Counted from the stretch's first letter, positions 11,040-21,930 are shown. The stretch is 64,000 bases of DNA from Uloborus plumipes (GCA_038373865.1 JAXGGA010005173.1:1-64000), one strand, 5' to 3'. Translations and numbers: made by a program. The notes: generated by a model from the letters alone, not told the origin.

Positions 11040-12660
11040 AAAAAAATCAAAAAACATCATCAAAATAGAATTGATCTTTACATACTTTTGCCTTGCCAGC
11101 ACATGTCATACATGCAAAATAATTAGAAACAATATCGGACTGCAGAGAAAATTATAATGTCAAGAAGGCACAAATAAGCAGGGATACTGCAGACACGTGT
11201 TTCGTCGTTACTAGGAACGCCTTTTTCAATGCAAAAAAAAAAAAAAAAATGTGAGCTTACGGATGCACAGACATCCGACAAAAGCAACGGAAACAGAAGC
11301 GAACAGCTTAAAAAGCAATTATAGCGAATTTCCCGAACACCAATAAAAAATTTTAAAGCCAACTGGGTCCAATGGCGAAATAAAAAAGATCCAATAGGAA
11401 AATAAAGATTGAAGCGAAGCTTTCTACCAGGTACGAAATGGAAAGGAAGAATTTGATTGACGATACGATACGCCAAAAGGCTAACATAATAAAAAACACC
11501 AAGCTAAACTGCTAAACGCAAGAACAAAAAAAGAGCAGAATGAAAGAAAGCGAATCGGTAAATGAAAAAAACAAAAAAGAAAAATAAAGACAAGTAGAAA
11601 ATAGGAAAAATGCCAGCAAAATCAGAGGAATAAATTAGAAAGGGAAAAGGCACAATTATACAAAAGGGCGCCAAACAGCAGAAAAATAAGGAATAGCATT
11701 GAGATCGTTAACTAAGTCAGAACTGTTTTTCAAAATATGGAAGTATTCCCAAAAACCAAGATCTGATGGGTTGGGGCATTTTTGGACAATTTGAAAAGAA
11801 TTAAAATCGAAAGAATGATTCTTTTCCCAACAATGTTGCGCAATACTGGACTTATTCAATTGTTGCTTTTTCACATAATTCTGATGTTCCTTTAAGCGGA
11901 ATTTCAAAGCACATCGCGTTTGTCCGATATAAGAGAGATTGCAGTTGCAATTAATTTTATAAACACCACAGCTGTTAAGAGGATGAATGGAATCTTTAAG
12001 AGAAGAGAAACATAGTTTATTCGTAGGGGAGAATACCACCTGGATATTGAAACGTTTGAGAATCTTAGCAACCTGATAACTCACAGAAGGAAAGAATGAC
12101 AAAACAACCAAATTCTTTCTACTGAAAGTTCTCTTAACAACAGTTGTTTCGGATTTGTTAGAAAGTTTTTTTTTAAAAATGGAATCAATCAAAGTATGAG
12201 GATAGTTTCTATCAAGAGCCACAGCTTTAAGATAGTTGAGTTCCGCTTTAAGAAGTTCCGGTGAAGAACAAAGATTAATAGCACGCTGAACAAAAGAATT
12301 AAATGCAGCATATTTTTGACTAGGAGAGTGAGATGAAAGTCGACGAGGAGGTAACAAGACAGCAAACGGTTAGCGATAAATGGTAGTTTAAAAGCCGAAT
12401 TATGTACGAGAAACTAGAACATCAAGAAAGGGAATGCAATTATCCTGTTCTTTCTCACAAGAGAATTGAATATAAGGATCTATAGCATTTAAAACGGATA
12501 AAACATCGTCATTATGGAACTGGTTATGGTTCATTAGAACAAAACAGTCGTCAACATATCTAATGTAAAATTGAAACTGTAATTTTTGGAACAACTCAAC
12601 CTCAAAATTGTCCATTAAAAGCAAAAGAACATTGTTTAAGACATGTACGAGTAAGGAAAA
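11040..12660 (-). pseudogene. Penelope-like retroelement, 5'-truncated, with GIY-YIG domain
   Basis: On the minus strand, 12624-12400 encodes the end of a reverse transcriptase with the catalytic box YIRYVDDCFVL, followed by IPFLDVLVSRT. Three in-frame TAA codons (about 12399-12357) separate it from 12357-11656, which continues with LPP-RLSSHS and then a GIY-YIG nuclease domain (GVYKINCNCNLSYIGQT, then ALKFRLKEH and SSIAQHCWEKNH). An RT joined to a C-terminal GIY-YIG nuclease is the hallmark of Penelope-like elements. The order matches the more intact copy at 29237-30271. The 3' untranslated part runs to an A-rich end near 11040. The upstream RT is missing and the copy is inactive. Confidence 0.88.
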
Positions 12661-13092
12661 TTAATTCCTCAATTTCTTTACAGGCAAAATGAAATTCTGA
12701 ACGTCTCCTTTGAAGGCATAACAATGCACCCTCGATGTAGTGTTTTCTTTGAAGGAAGAACAGGATAACTGAGATTTATGATTTGAAGATGTTGACTTGT
12801 TTGATACTGATCCATATGTTTCAAAAGTCATTTGACTTCTCTCCACAATATCTTTGACCGAAAGAACATGAATCTTCGGTTTTGAATGATTTAACAGCTG
12901 GCTAAGTCCACGATTGTCACAGCGGACAGTTTTGTTGCAAAACCTACAATAAGCTTCGGAATTAGACTTGGGACTCTTTTCACACCATTCTTTCAGAAGG
13001 TGCCCATTACAGTCTTTTCCAAATTTTCCAATTTTCATGTGCTGCAAACTTCTTGAAATCACATCAATTTTCGACTTTTGAAGGAAATTCAA
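12661..13092 (-). CDS. Unidentified ORF with a BED/C2H2-like zinc finger
   Basis: An open frame of up to 143 codons. The first ATG in frame is at 13038 (residue 19), and the frame is closed upstream by TAG. Residues about 36-75 carry a CX2C pair (YCRFCNK) and an HX5H pair (NHSKPKIH), spaced as in BED-type or related zinc fingers of hAT transposases and transposon-derived DNA-binding proteins. The rest is Ser/Lys/Asn-rich with no domain I recognise. The stop codon lies at the join with the Penelope remnant, so the original C-terminus may have been cut off by that insertion. The AGTAGGA block lies immediately upstream. Most likely the N-terminal part of a transposon protein. Confidence 0.55.
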   Translation of the reverse strand: MNFLQKSKIDVISRSLQHMKIGKFGKDCNGHLLKEWCEKSPKSNSEAYCRFCNKTVRCDNRGLSQLLNHSKPKIHVLSVKDIVERSQMTFETYGSVSNKSTSSNHKSQLSCSSFKENTTSRVHCYAFKGDVQNFILPVKKLRN

Positions 13093-13117
13093 GCTAAATT
13101 CTAAAGGAAAATCAAGC

Positions 13118-13240
13118 TAAAAAGTAGGAAAAGTAGGAATTTTTTGCTAAAAAGTAGGAAAGTAGGAACTTTAGCTAAAAAGTAGGACAATTCCTACTTT
13201 AGTAGGAAAAAGTAGGAAAAGTAGGAAAAGTAGGACGAAA
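13118..13240. repeat. AGTAGGA-rich simple repeat, right block
   Basis: At least eight imperfect AAAAGTAGGA units, in the same orientation as 10925-11008, including one inverted unit (TCCTACTTTAGTAGGA, 13191-13206). Confidence 0.75.
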
Positions 13241-14543
13241 ATGAACACTGCATTTGTTCCGAGGATATTTGATTTTATTAAGCGGATGATTTTACAAACT
13301 GACATACAGTGCGTTTCAAAATGATAGGTCCACCAGTAAAAACGAAAGTTATGCTGGTAAAAAAAGTTGTATTGTGTACAAAATACTATTTTATGAACTA
13401 CATTTCTTCAGTCAACGTAAAATAGCCCATAAATAATTTACAAATAAAAGGAATAATGAGGGAAGCTAAAATTAGATGAAACAGCTGTTTCAAAAAGATA
13501 GGTCCACTGAACCAAGCATCAAATAAATGTTGAATTAATAAGAAATTTTTCTGATTTTTTTCTGAATAAGCTCATAAATACTATTTGGCATGGTTTCTAC
13601 AAGTTTTTGCAAACAATTTGTCCCGATTTTTGACCATTCAGAGGAAATAACCCTTTTTAAGTCTGCAGTACTGTTGTACTGTCTTCCGCCTTCATACACC
13701 GCTCTTGCGAGTATACCCCACATGTTTTCTACTGGATTCAGGACGGGGCTGCAAGGTGACTAATCAATAATCTGTACAACATTATCCAGAAACCATTTAA
13801 AAGTGGACTTTGCAGAGTGCAGAGGAGTATTGTGCGGTTGGAACATGAAGAATGAGCCCCCAATGGGTTCTGATTGTGGAAGAAAATATTATTAAAACAG
13901 CTTGTTATAGCCAGCAGCATTCAAACGGTTGTCTACAAATGCTATATCAGTTTTTCCTGTCCCTCTGAAGCGGGCACATACCATAATGGAACCACCATCA
14001 GCTTGCCTCTTCGACAGGAGCGCCCCGAAGGGAGGTCCAGGGAGGTCACCGGGACCTCCCAAACATCTTCCTCATTCGGCAAAATAGGACAACGATTCGG
14101 CACATTCAGGAATCGTATTGAAATATTTTTTTGCTATACATTTGTCATCTTTGAAATGAGAAGATCCGATTAATAAAAAGATATCTCATTCTTTCATTGA
14201 CGTTATTTACTATGAACGAAGCCGTTTCTTTCCTTGGCGCCTTTCAATGAATTACATAGGGTGTGTAGCATGACTCCAGACAAGACGGATAATGTATAGT
14301 GAAAATGCTGCAATGCATAAATGTTGCACTTTGAACGCAAAGAGCTCTAATATGTGCGGTGACTTCAGATTTTTTTTTTTGCTTCACTAGCAGATTTTCT
14401 CATTTCTCGCACTGAAAAATATTATCTGCTTAGCTTCATTTATTTAGTTCCATTTCTTGACTTTCTTCACTACGAAAAAGAATCGACCGTCGAACTAGTT
14501 CAATATTGTTTTTCATTTTAATTATAGTACTGAAATACATCTA

Positions 14544-15232
14544 TCTCCATATATTATTTCTCTAAGCCGAATCCTATACCCGGTCGAAACTCGCTCATTT
14601 CTTTATCGAATTGCAAGAAAATTTATGATTTTGAAGCTTATCCCGCGGGCTATTGACGAAAATTAGACCCACCCTCTAAAAAGTGTCGGTTCGTTTTTTA
14701 TTCGAACTTCAATTTTTGGGCACAAAATTGACTCTATCTAGCGAAATAATTGTCGTATCGTCTCCATTTTGATTTCATTCGAAAGATTAAAAAAAATACG
14801 TTCTTTAGAACGTTTCTCCGCTAGCGCCGCGTAACGAGAATCTCGAAAATCCACGTTTAAGCGACTTATAAGCGATTGAAGTTTGAAAAAGTTAAATTTT
14901 TTGCTCAACTGTTAAAATCGTTATACCATTGTTGTTCAAATCAATTTTAAATGCGACATTTCAAGCCAAGGCTTAGCTCGGTAAACCTTAATTGTAACTT
15001 TTATTGTTTCAAAATACTATGGTAGTTTTGCGATAACGTTAGTATTTAGTTTAGTAGTAGCCTTGGGTATTTGGTTTTAATATAGGGTATCACTTTTGTA
15101 GTAGTTGTAAAAGTGAACGTGTCTTTGATCTCTTTGAAAAGTTGTCAGAACGACGGCAGTTGATGGCGATGTCGTGCAAACATACAAGATTTTACAATTT
15201 TTTTTTTGCGGAATTCCGCACGGGTCACTTAG
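14544..15232 (+). mobile_element. Non-autonomous Helitron, copy A
   Basis: It starts TCTCCATATATTATTTCTCT after an A and ends with the 12-bp palindrome GCGGAATTCCGC followed by ACGGGTCACTTAG and then T. The 5' TC, the 3' hairpin, a terminal CTRR-like tetranucleotide (here altered to TTAG) and insertion between A and T are the Helitron signature. It matches copy B (37497-38214) over its full length, including both ends. No Rep/helicase is encoded. Confidence 0.85.
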
Positions 15233-15263
15233 TTTTTTTCTTAATTTATTGATTTTGCTTGCA

Positions 15264-15503
15264 ATGAAGATAATTCGTAAACGATATAAAGTTGAGTGTT
15301 TAATTTGTGGAACTAATTTTGATGACGATTATAAACGAAAACATGAGGAACTTTGCCACGGTGGAAGACATATCTCCGTGAAACTTGCTGGAGCTCCAAA
15401 AAATCCATTTGATGCGGTAAGAAAAAAAATAAAGACTGCTTCAAGCAGCGAATTATCGCTATTAACGGTTAGTTTTAAATTGACCTTTTTTTCTTCCTCT
15501 TAA
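15264..15503 (+). pseudogene. hAT transposase N-terminal exon remnant (C2H2-like)
   Basis: From ATG at 15264 the frame reads MKIIRKRYKVECLICGTNF, then a Lys/His-rich segment with KHEELCHGG, then GAPKNPFDAVRK. A CX2C pair followed by H and C/H resembles the N-terminal finger of hAT-related (TTF/ZMYM1-like) transposases. Possible donors are GCG|GTAAG at about 15418 or ACG|GTTAGT at about 15470. No downstream exon survives inside the element. Its location just inside a true hAT supports the reading, but the family name is inferred. Confidence 0.45.
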
Positions 15504-15947
15504 TTTGTTTCAATGCATTTTTTACTCACTGATTTAAATCAATGGCCATAGGACTCCCACACTTGAGAGCCTGCCGCAATACATTTTGGGAGCCCATTGT
15601 TTAACGTGAAAATTTTTTCATGTGCAGTTTAAATTCCTTTCCGGGCTCTTGTGTCACAGTTGCGACATGTGTGACTTGGTAAATCCGCCACCGATCTCAA
15701 TAACTAGAAACAAATTAATTTCTGTGTTAAAAGTCGTCATGCCTTTGGAAAAAATTTTAGCCATTCAAATTTTTTTTCAGACATTATGCTTTTTTTTTTA
15801 GAATTTAATAAAATTAGTTTCTCATCATTTTCAATAAATTATGCATGTAATATATGAAGAAATAGCGTTGAAAAAAAAAATCCCGTTAGATAATTTCGTT
15901 AATTCGTCATTGAAAAATAAGCTACTAATATGCAATATTTTATAATC

Positions 15948-16047
15948 TGTCTTGCCAGTGGCTTACATTATTAAAATTCGTTTTGAAATTTTCGGAGGGG
16001 GCTGCAGGCCTGTCAGCCCACCCTCTGAGTACGCCACTGTGTCTTGC
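15948..16047. mobile_element. 84-bp hAT MITE
   Basis: Element 15956-16039 starts CAGTGGC and ends GCCACTG. It is flanked by perfect 8-bp duplications TGTCTTGC (15948-15955, 16040-16047). Its right part carries the common hAT phrase GAGTACGCCACTG. It is nested inside the hAT at 14015-16316. Confidence 0.9.
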
Positions 16048-17156
16048 AGTCAATATGTTTTAATATGTATAAGAAATACAATCAATCGCTTTGACGATTC
16101 AGCACACAACCCCGTTGTTAGTTATCGAAGTTCTTATTTTTTTTTTCTTTTTCCTTTTTTTCTTTTTTTAAGTTACACCCATCGTCTTTTCTCACAAAGT
16201 AGTGGTAGTAAGTTTGTCTACATACTCGTATTTTTTTCATTCGGCACATTTTGAAGTTCCATTTGGCAAATTGAGAATTTTCCCCCTCCCAAAAATTTAA
16301 GCTCGGGGCGCCCCTGCTCTTCGAGAATATCTGTCTAGCGTTACGCAGATCGCGCCAGTAATAATGCCAACCATCTGGACCATCCAGTTTGAATTCCTTT
16401 TTATCACTGAATATCACACCATGCCTATCTTGTTTCCAGGATATCACTTCCTGCGCGAATTTCAATCTCTTTTCTTTGTGCGTTTTAGTCAATTTCTGAG
16501 CCGCTTTCCTTTCCCGTAAACTACATTGCCGAACGTCTTCACCGCTCTGTGGATTGTAGATTTTGATATTGAAGGGTTTAGTTGTTTGGCCAAAGTGGAT
16601 ATGCTCATTATTTCCAGATTTTAGGTCCCTTACGATAGTGCTTCGTTGTCGGGGTGTCACTTTTGATGGGCGGCCAGATGATTTTTTACTGCTATAAGCA
16701 TTTCTAAATAGCAAATAATTGTTTGAAACACTTTGCGATCTGTTTAAATGCTTACCTATTTCTCTATTCGATTTTCCAGACCGTTTAAATGCATCAATTT
16801 TTCCCTGCTAATCAGCGAAATACTGCAACGACAACCCGTTTTGTTTGACTACAAAGTGCTGTTCAAATCTGTTTAAATACCTCCACAGCAGCAAGCATAA
16901 TCCCGTAGTAAGACTAAGCAACGATACTTATGAAAATTTTTGGAAATAAACGTGGTTGGGGCAGAATTTCTGAAGGCGGACCTATCTTTTTGAAACAGTC
17001 TGAAAATGAAAATTTGCATCAAATAAGAAGAAATGATTTATTTTTAAGAAATTTAAGTGATATATAATCACTATCAAAAAAAGTTATTCTTATTCTCAAT
17101 TAAGAGTCGAAATTTGGAAAAATAAGGGTGGACCTATCATTTCGAGACGCACTGTA

Positions 17157-17795
17157 TATACAATAAAATTGCAAAAAGAAAATGTTTTAAAGTTTAAACA
17201 AAATACAAATAAACTAATTACTATTATCTATATTTTAAAGTTAATTGAAACACAATTCGAGTTTAACGTGCATGTATACGTTTAGGCATGTTTTTTTATA
17301 GAACGATTTTATTCAAATTGAATGATACAAACTGCAAAACTCTGTAAGCTGGACGAGCACGTTAAGCTTAAAAAAAAACTCAGTTGAGACTGGTCTGGTC
17401 TGCGAGTGGACACAGTAGGGGCCAACTAATTTGATTGGCGCCGGCCGGAATCATATATCCCGTGGCTACTTCATTCTTTTCTCCCCCTCCTCCCCCAAAT
17501 GTTTAATCCGCACATGCTGCTTTCTTTTTTTGTTTGTGTGGAATTTTTATCTTTTAAATCTTGAGGAGAAAGAAAATTTTGCTTTTATTCAGACCCGAAA
17601 AAGCGTTTTTTCTTTTCTTCCACCCTGTTTTTAACATATACTCTCCAAAAGCTTGATTTTATAAAACCGTGCTAATGATTTTATTAAAGGATGGTTTCAA
17701 CATGTTTTGCTATAGTTATGATTCTGTTTTTCCCGATTTAATTTTATAAAGCGGTTGATTTTATAATCCAGTGATTTTATTTGTGGTGGGCACTG
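17157..17795. other. Interior of the pogo-like shell, right side
   Basis: Sequence between the Tc1 element and the right terminus of the shell. A GC-richer segment lies near 17380-17450 (GGCGCCGGCCGG). No transposase frame was recognised. The ORF at 17431-17634 looks spurious. Confidence 0.4.
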
Positions 17796-17865
17796 TATTT
17801 GATCAAAAATCCAGGTGGGCTGGGCTTTTTTTAAAAAACTTAGGTTTTTTCATACCCTGGGGTAA

Positions 17866-18110
17866 TGGCTATTCTCCAATAGAGGTGCTACATGAAAGAA
17901 TGTTTCTAAGGTAAATAACCCCGGTACCTTCATCTAGGGAAACTAGGTGTCAAAGTTTTTGTAGTAATGGCTACTTCCATATAGAGGTGCCACATAAAAA
18001 TGTCTCGAAGGCAGTAGCCCGGGTGCCTTCATCTAAGGAAACTGGATGCCAAGATTATTATGGTAATGGCTACATTCCTACAGCTGTGCCACACAAAAGA
18101 ATGGATGCTC
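17866..18110 (+). repeat. Tandem ~100-bp repeat, array 3
   Basis: Two and a half units beginning TGGCTA at 17866, 17968 and 18067 (periods 102 and 99). The unit runs through AGAGGTGC-ACAT, GTCTCGAAGGCAGTAGCCC and TTCATCTAGGGAAACT to AGTAA. Single or double diverged copies of the same unit are at 2285 and 9344. Confidence 0.85.
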
Positions 18111-18214
18111 TTGGGCTATGCACTAGATCTGCAAATGGTTTGAAATCAACATGCTTCTATATTATAAAACAAGCAAACAAAAACTTAGAGAGAAATAAAA
18201 CAAACTGAACTTAC

Positions 18215-18264
18215 TTTTCAGCTCTTTTTTTAACTCTTCCAACAGTCATTTCATTTCCTTCTGT
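18215..18264 (-). CDS. Exon H of the unidentified minus-strand gene
   Basis: 50 nt, with acceptor TTTCTTTTAG and donor GTAAGTTC on the minus strand. Begins in phase 0 and ends in phase 2. Reads TEGNEMTVGRVKKRAE plus two nucleotides, with a basic C-terminal half. It joins in frame to exon G (21987-22086). The next downstream exon was not found between here and the left edge. I do not recognise the protein. See exon A for the gene-level description. Confidence 0.7.
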
Positions 18265-18407
18265 CTAAAAGAAATGCAAGAACAATAAATAAATTAAATA
18301 GCTTGAAAGGAAAAAAAAAATATTTTGAACTTGTGAATAGAAAAACGTTTTTTTATTTATTTTGATTCTTTGAGACACCTTAGTCTCATTGCAGCTTGAA
18401 ATGTAAA

Positions 18408-18622
18408 TTAAGTTTTTTCAACATTTTTCGTACAAAAAATTACAGAGTGAGCAGTTACGTGCTTTGGGGTTACATGGAACCCCTTCCCCATTTCCCAGTG
18501 CAAGAACTGTGAGCTTTTCCAAAAGCTCAGTCTTTTGCACTGAAAAGGGGTTCCTTGTAACCCCAAAACACGAATCTGCGCACTCTGCAATTTTTTGTGC
18601 GAAAAACATTAAAAAACCTTAA
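18408..18622. mobile_element. 207-bp TTAA-flanked hairpin MITE
   Basis: Element 18412-18618 between TTAA sites. The arms are inverted copies almost throughout: CATTTTTCGTACAAAAAATT left, its counterpart AATTTTTTGTGCGAAAAACA right, with GGGGTTAC...GGAACCCC blocks inside. No coding potential; the two short minus-strand ORFs here are byproducts of the palindrome. It lies in the intron upstream of exon H. Confidence 0.8.
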
Positions 18623-18911
18623 CTTACTACATTCTCATACTTCAATTTAGACTTGCAATTTTTGTTCAGTTTTTTACAGTTCAAAAAGTCTATGGGGAAA
18701 TGTAAGACCAATATAATCCTGAACTTAATATGAATTTGCTTCAAACTGATTTTTCTGGAAAAAGCTCTGGATAAAGAAAATGTTTAGATTTTTTTTTTTT
18801 TTTGAGTTTGCTGCTGTGAGGCTATATTTTGATCAATTCAAAAACGATGAATATTAACGAAAACACAAAAAATTAGATCTTGGCAACAAAAAATTACCCA
18901 GATTCTGCATA

Positions 18912-19089
18912 TACTGTCGTCCCTGCTTTATCGGGTAACGAATAAAGGAATACCCTGCTTATACGAATAAAACATCCTGCAACCGTGCCATAGAAGCAAT
19001 GTTAAAGATCCCCACTTATACGAATACCCCACTTAATTGAATAATTTTTCTTAGAACTGACAGTATTCGTTTAAGCGGGGCTGACAGTA
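18912..19089. mobile_element. 174-bp TA-flanked MITE (pogo/Tc1 type)
   Basis: Element 18914-19087 has ends CTGTCGTCCCTGCTT and the inverse of CTGTCAGCCCCGCTT, with TA on both sides and phrases about ACGAATA repeated inside. A lone right end of the same family is at 22975-23020. Ends of this form are typical of pogo/Tigger MITEs. Confidence 0.75.
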
Positions 19090-20534
19090 TTTTCAATTTT
19101 TAGTTTCAAGAAATAGGAAAAGCTTGTAATAAAAACAGAAATTCCATAGCTCATGGACTTAATACTGATACTAGTTTGACACAAATATGAATGAATCAAA
19201 ATGAAATTAATGCACAGCGCAAATGTTTTTAGCAGAGTTGCGGAGTCGATGAAAAACTAACTAACTATGAGCTTTGAAGAGTTTTAGACCCTTCCCTTTA
19301 ACTCTTCTTCACAGCTACAGAAGAAGTGCAGCCTCTGAGAAAAAGTGACTGATTTCTACCTTCTCTACCTCACCAATTTTGACTCCATAGGCCTAGTTTC
19401 CACTGTGAAATAACGGTTGTAGAGAGGATTTGTGTCTATTTTCATTTTAAAGTTTTAATTTAGTAATTTTATTTTTGGCAAAGGGAATAGAAGAAAATTT
19501 TGGAGTGGAATTTTTTTTAAACATAAAAAAGAGCTCCACAAATTTTTCTCATGAAAATTATTAAGGACATTTTATTATTTATCACTAAAAGTATATGCAT
19601 TTACTTACTTATTTATTTTTAATTGTTGACAATGGGGTAAAAAAAATCCGAGGCACTTTATTGTTTCCCAAAAGAAACCTTTGCAGATTTTTTTTGTTGA
19701 TGAAATGTATGAACTTTCATGTGTTTTTTTATATACCCCCCTCACTTTAAAAAAAAATGATTAAAGGATTTTTTAAAATGGAAAAAAAAACATGTTAGCA
19801 GCATTGTTTAAAAGATGCTACTACTTTATTTGTGTGTTTATTTATTTATTTTTTAGGTATCTATTTAATCAGATAAGATATGCATATTTGGTTTTTAGAA
19901 ATCAGCTTTAAATGTTAAAAAGGTATATTAGAAACAATTTGCAGCTTCAACAATTGAGAGCATATCGATCAGATATCTAGAAAGTCAATATGTTGGTATA
20001 TGGGAAAGTGGGCTTGTAAAGTTCTGGAAAGAACTCCTTCCGATTATTATGCATTATAAAATATAGCAATTGATAATGCAAGTATTTTTGTTCAATATGC
20101 TGAGTCTTGGCTACAAAAGATTAAAAAAGAAAATCATAAACTGAAAGCTGATGCTGAAAGATTGCTGAGCAGTTATAGCAAAAATGCTAATATTATGCAT
20201 GACACGTGATATCAATGAAACCTAAACTAAAGCTGTACAACAAGTACCGTTTTCAATAAGTAATTGCAAAGGGTTAACAATTTTAAACATGAAAAATAAA
20301 AAAATAAATAAATAAAATAGATAAATAATTTCACAAAAATGTGAAAAAAGAAAAAAGCTTTTTGGATTTTTTTTTAATTTAAGAAAGATTTTTGGATTTT
20401 GGGTTTTTCAACTTTGAGGATTCTGAAATACTGGAACTTAATTTTGAACAAAATATAGAAAGTGTCAATTTCTGAATATTTTAGAACTCAGTTTGTGAAA
20501 CTCTTTTCATAATATCTTCCAAATTTTTCAGACT
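19090..20534. other. Intron sequence, AT-rich, no feature assigned
   Basis: Mostly low-complexity A/T runs. At 19955-20210 two short plus frames (one containing GIWESGLVKFWKEL, the next a Lys-rich segment) have a coding flavour but are out of frame with each other and closed by stops. I make no functional claim. Confidence 0.4.
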
Positions 20535-21930
20535 TCTAGGACCAAGGGCGTGGCTAGGGGGGTGCAGCTGCACCCCCTAGATCAGAGCCAATGGGAGGTC
20601 ACTGTGACCTCCCATTTTATTTATTTTTTTGAAAAACAATTTTGTCCCCTTTCATGCTTTTCATTGTAACATGCTGGTGCAGACAAATAAGTTTGTATTT
20701 TATTACTCGGTGAAATTTGGAATTTCATTCGGTCATTGAGAGTCCCCCCCCCCCTCGCCTCCTCTCCCACCAATAAATTTTAAGTCCTTGGCGCCACTTA
20801 TCAGAGAATGCGCTTCATTCTTTACCTAACACGGATCCTTTTTCCAAACCGAAATTTTTCTTTTAGCTTGAAAACAACTTTTCTGAGTATACGAAGAATA
20901 AAAATTTAAGGTTGAAATATTGCCGAAAAATGTCAAGAAGCACTGTTAATCACTAAATGAGGAAACTTATCCCCATTGAAAGTGCAATGCTACCGTTAGT
21001 ATTGTTTTGATTACCATAGTATTGTTTTGATATAGCTTAATTGATTATTTTAACTTCCTTAGTAACTGACGATTTGCCCAATTATTTGTGTATTTGTTAA
21101 TTTGGATGTGCATTTGCTTCTTATTTGTTCATATAATTTATTTAAGTACTTAATTCATAAAAGATTAAAGTAAACCGTATCATTTCATTCTAAATAAGGA
21201 TGATGTTTCTCTTTTTTTCCATTCCTTTGTTACGTAAAACAGGTTTTATAAACATATCACTCACATTTTTATCTAATTTTTTGTATTGCGTTTTGCATTG
21301 TGGTAAAATCATTTTATAAAAACTACTGTTTGTTCTTTTAGAAATATTTTATACATCCATTGGTTTAGGGTGTGCATGACGGAATAAAGTATAGTTTCTT
21401 TGAGTTCATAATTTTTTCCTTTTTGTGCAAATAGAATTTCAAGCACTTTTTGTCTTTCTTTCTTGCTTTTTTCTTTGTTTTCATTGAAAAATTTGACTTT
21501 TATGCTAATTTTTGGGAACTTTATATAAACTGCGTTATTATATCTAGTATTGATTACTTTTCAGAAAATGATAGTAAGCTTGTCTGTTTTTGAGGAGAAA
21601 ATTTTTAATTTACCGAATGAAACTCAGAACTTTACTGAATGATTAAAAAATAAATAAATAAAATACAAGAATGCATACTTATCTATGTCTACCAAAAGAG
21701 ACGTGAGGCATCACGAAAATAAATAAATAAATTAATTAAAGAAAAAAAAAAGAAAAAATAAATAAATAAAATAAAGAAGTTCAGCCTTGCAATACTGTCT
21801 CACTGTTTTCAAATTTCATCAGTCAATTTGTATCGGATAAGAACTTTTTGGGAGGTCACAGTGACCTCCTATTGGGGTGCCATTGCTAACAACCCCTAAC
21901 ATGAGTCCTGGCTACGCCCTTGACTAGGAC
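20535..21930. mobile_element. Non-autonomous hAT element (1380 bp)
   Basis: Element 20543-21922 begins CAAGGGCGTGGCTAGG and ends CCTGGCTACGCCCTTG. It is flanked by TCTAGGAC (20535-20542) and ACTAGGAC (21923-21930), an 8-bp duplication with one change. Subterminal GGGAGGTCAC-GTGACCTCCC palindromes occur near both ends, at about 20593 and 21850. No transposase. It sits in the G-H intron, 57 bp from exon G. Confidence 0.88.

Larger units (their letters stand above)
14007..16324 (+). mobile_element. hAT transposon (2302 bp) with 8-bp target duplication
   Basis: Element 14015-16316 begins CAGGAGCGCCCCGAA and ends GGGGCGCCCCTG. It is flanked by perfect CTCTTCGA duplications (14007-14014, 16317-16324). 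An 8-bp duplication with CAGGGGCG-type ends is diagnostic of hAT. It disrupts the Tc1 transposase. It contains a Helitron (14544-15232), a short zinc-finger exon (15264-15503) and an 84-bp hAT MITE. Most of a hAT transposase is absent. Confidence 0.93.
13535..16860 (-). pseudogene. Tc1 transposase, stopped and split by a hAT insertion
   Basis: The N-terminal half (about 16860-16325) shows helix-turn-helix segments (SNREIGKHLNRSQSVSNNYL, then GRPSKVTPRQRSTIV) and the first catalytic-Asp motif VIFSDKKEFKLDGPDGW. The hAT sits at 16316-14015. The C-terminal half (14006-13535) continues GGSIMVCARFRGTGKTDIAF, then a region matching the conserved FQQDNAPxH block, then SPVLNPVENMWG and the tail KLVETMPNSIYELI. 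The catalytic Asp of the QDNAPxH block is not preserved (FQPHNTPLHSAKS), two stops follow NKLF, and TAG replaces the Trp usually found before SP-LNP. A further TGA or TAG lies near the N-terminus. Nonfunctional. Confidence 0.9.
13305..17156 (-). mobile_element. Tc1-family transposon, interrupted by a hAT
   Basis: The termini CAGTGCGTTTCAAAATGATA (13307) and the inverse of CAGTGCGTCTCGAAATGATA (ending 17154), both continuing GGTCCACC, lie between TA dinucleotides. Removing the inserted hAT and its target duplication leaves about 1.54 kb, a normal Tc1 size. It encodes a broken transposase on the minus strand. Confidence 0.93.
10864..17797. mobile_element. Pogo-like TA-flanked element, outermost shell of a nest
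   Basis: The termini CAGTGCCCACC...AAAATCAC (from 10866) and their inverse (GTGATTTT...GGTGGGCACTG, ending 17795) sit between TA dinucleotides, as expected for the Tc1/mariner/pogo superfamily. Related subterminal phrases (ATTTTATTAAGCGG near 13272, ATTTTATAAAGCGG near 17740) support the two sides belonging together. No transposase of its own was identified. The 6.9-kb span is mostly later insertions: Penelope-like, zinc-finger ORF, Tc1, hAT, Helitron. Confidence 0.65.

Noticed and set aside
11123..11476. 117-codon minus ORF
   Set aside because: It lies in the 3' untranslated part of the Penelope-like element, contains a poly-Phe run from a poly-A/T tract and has no conserved motif.
19955..20210. 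Ionotropic-receptor-like coding remnant
   Set aside because: One short phrase (GIWESGLVKFWKEL) is suggestive, but the frame breaks at once and nothing else fits. Kept only as a note.
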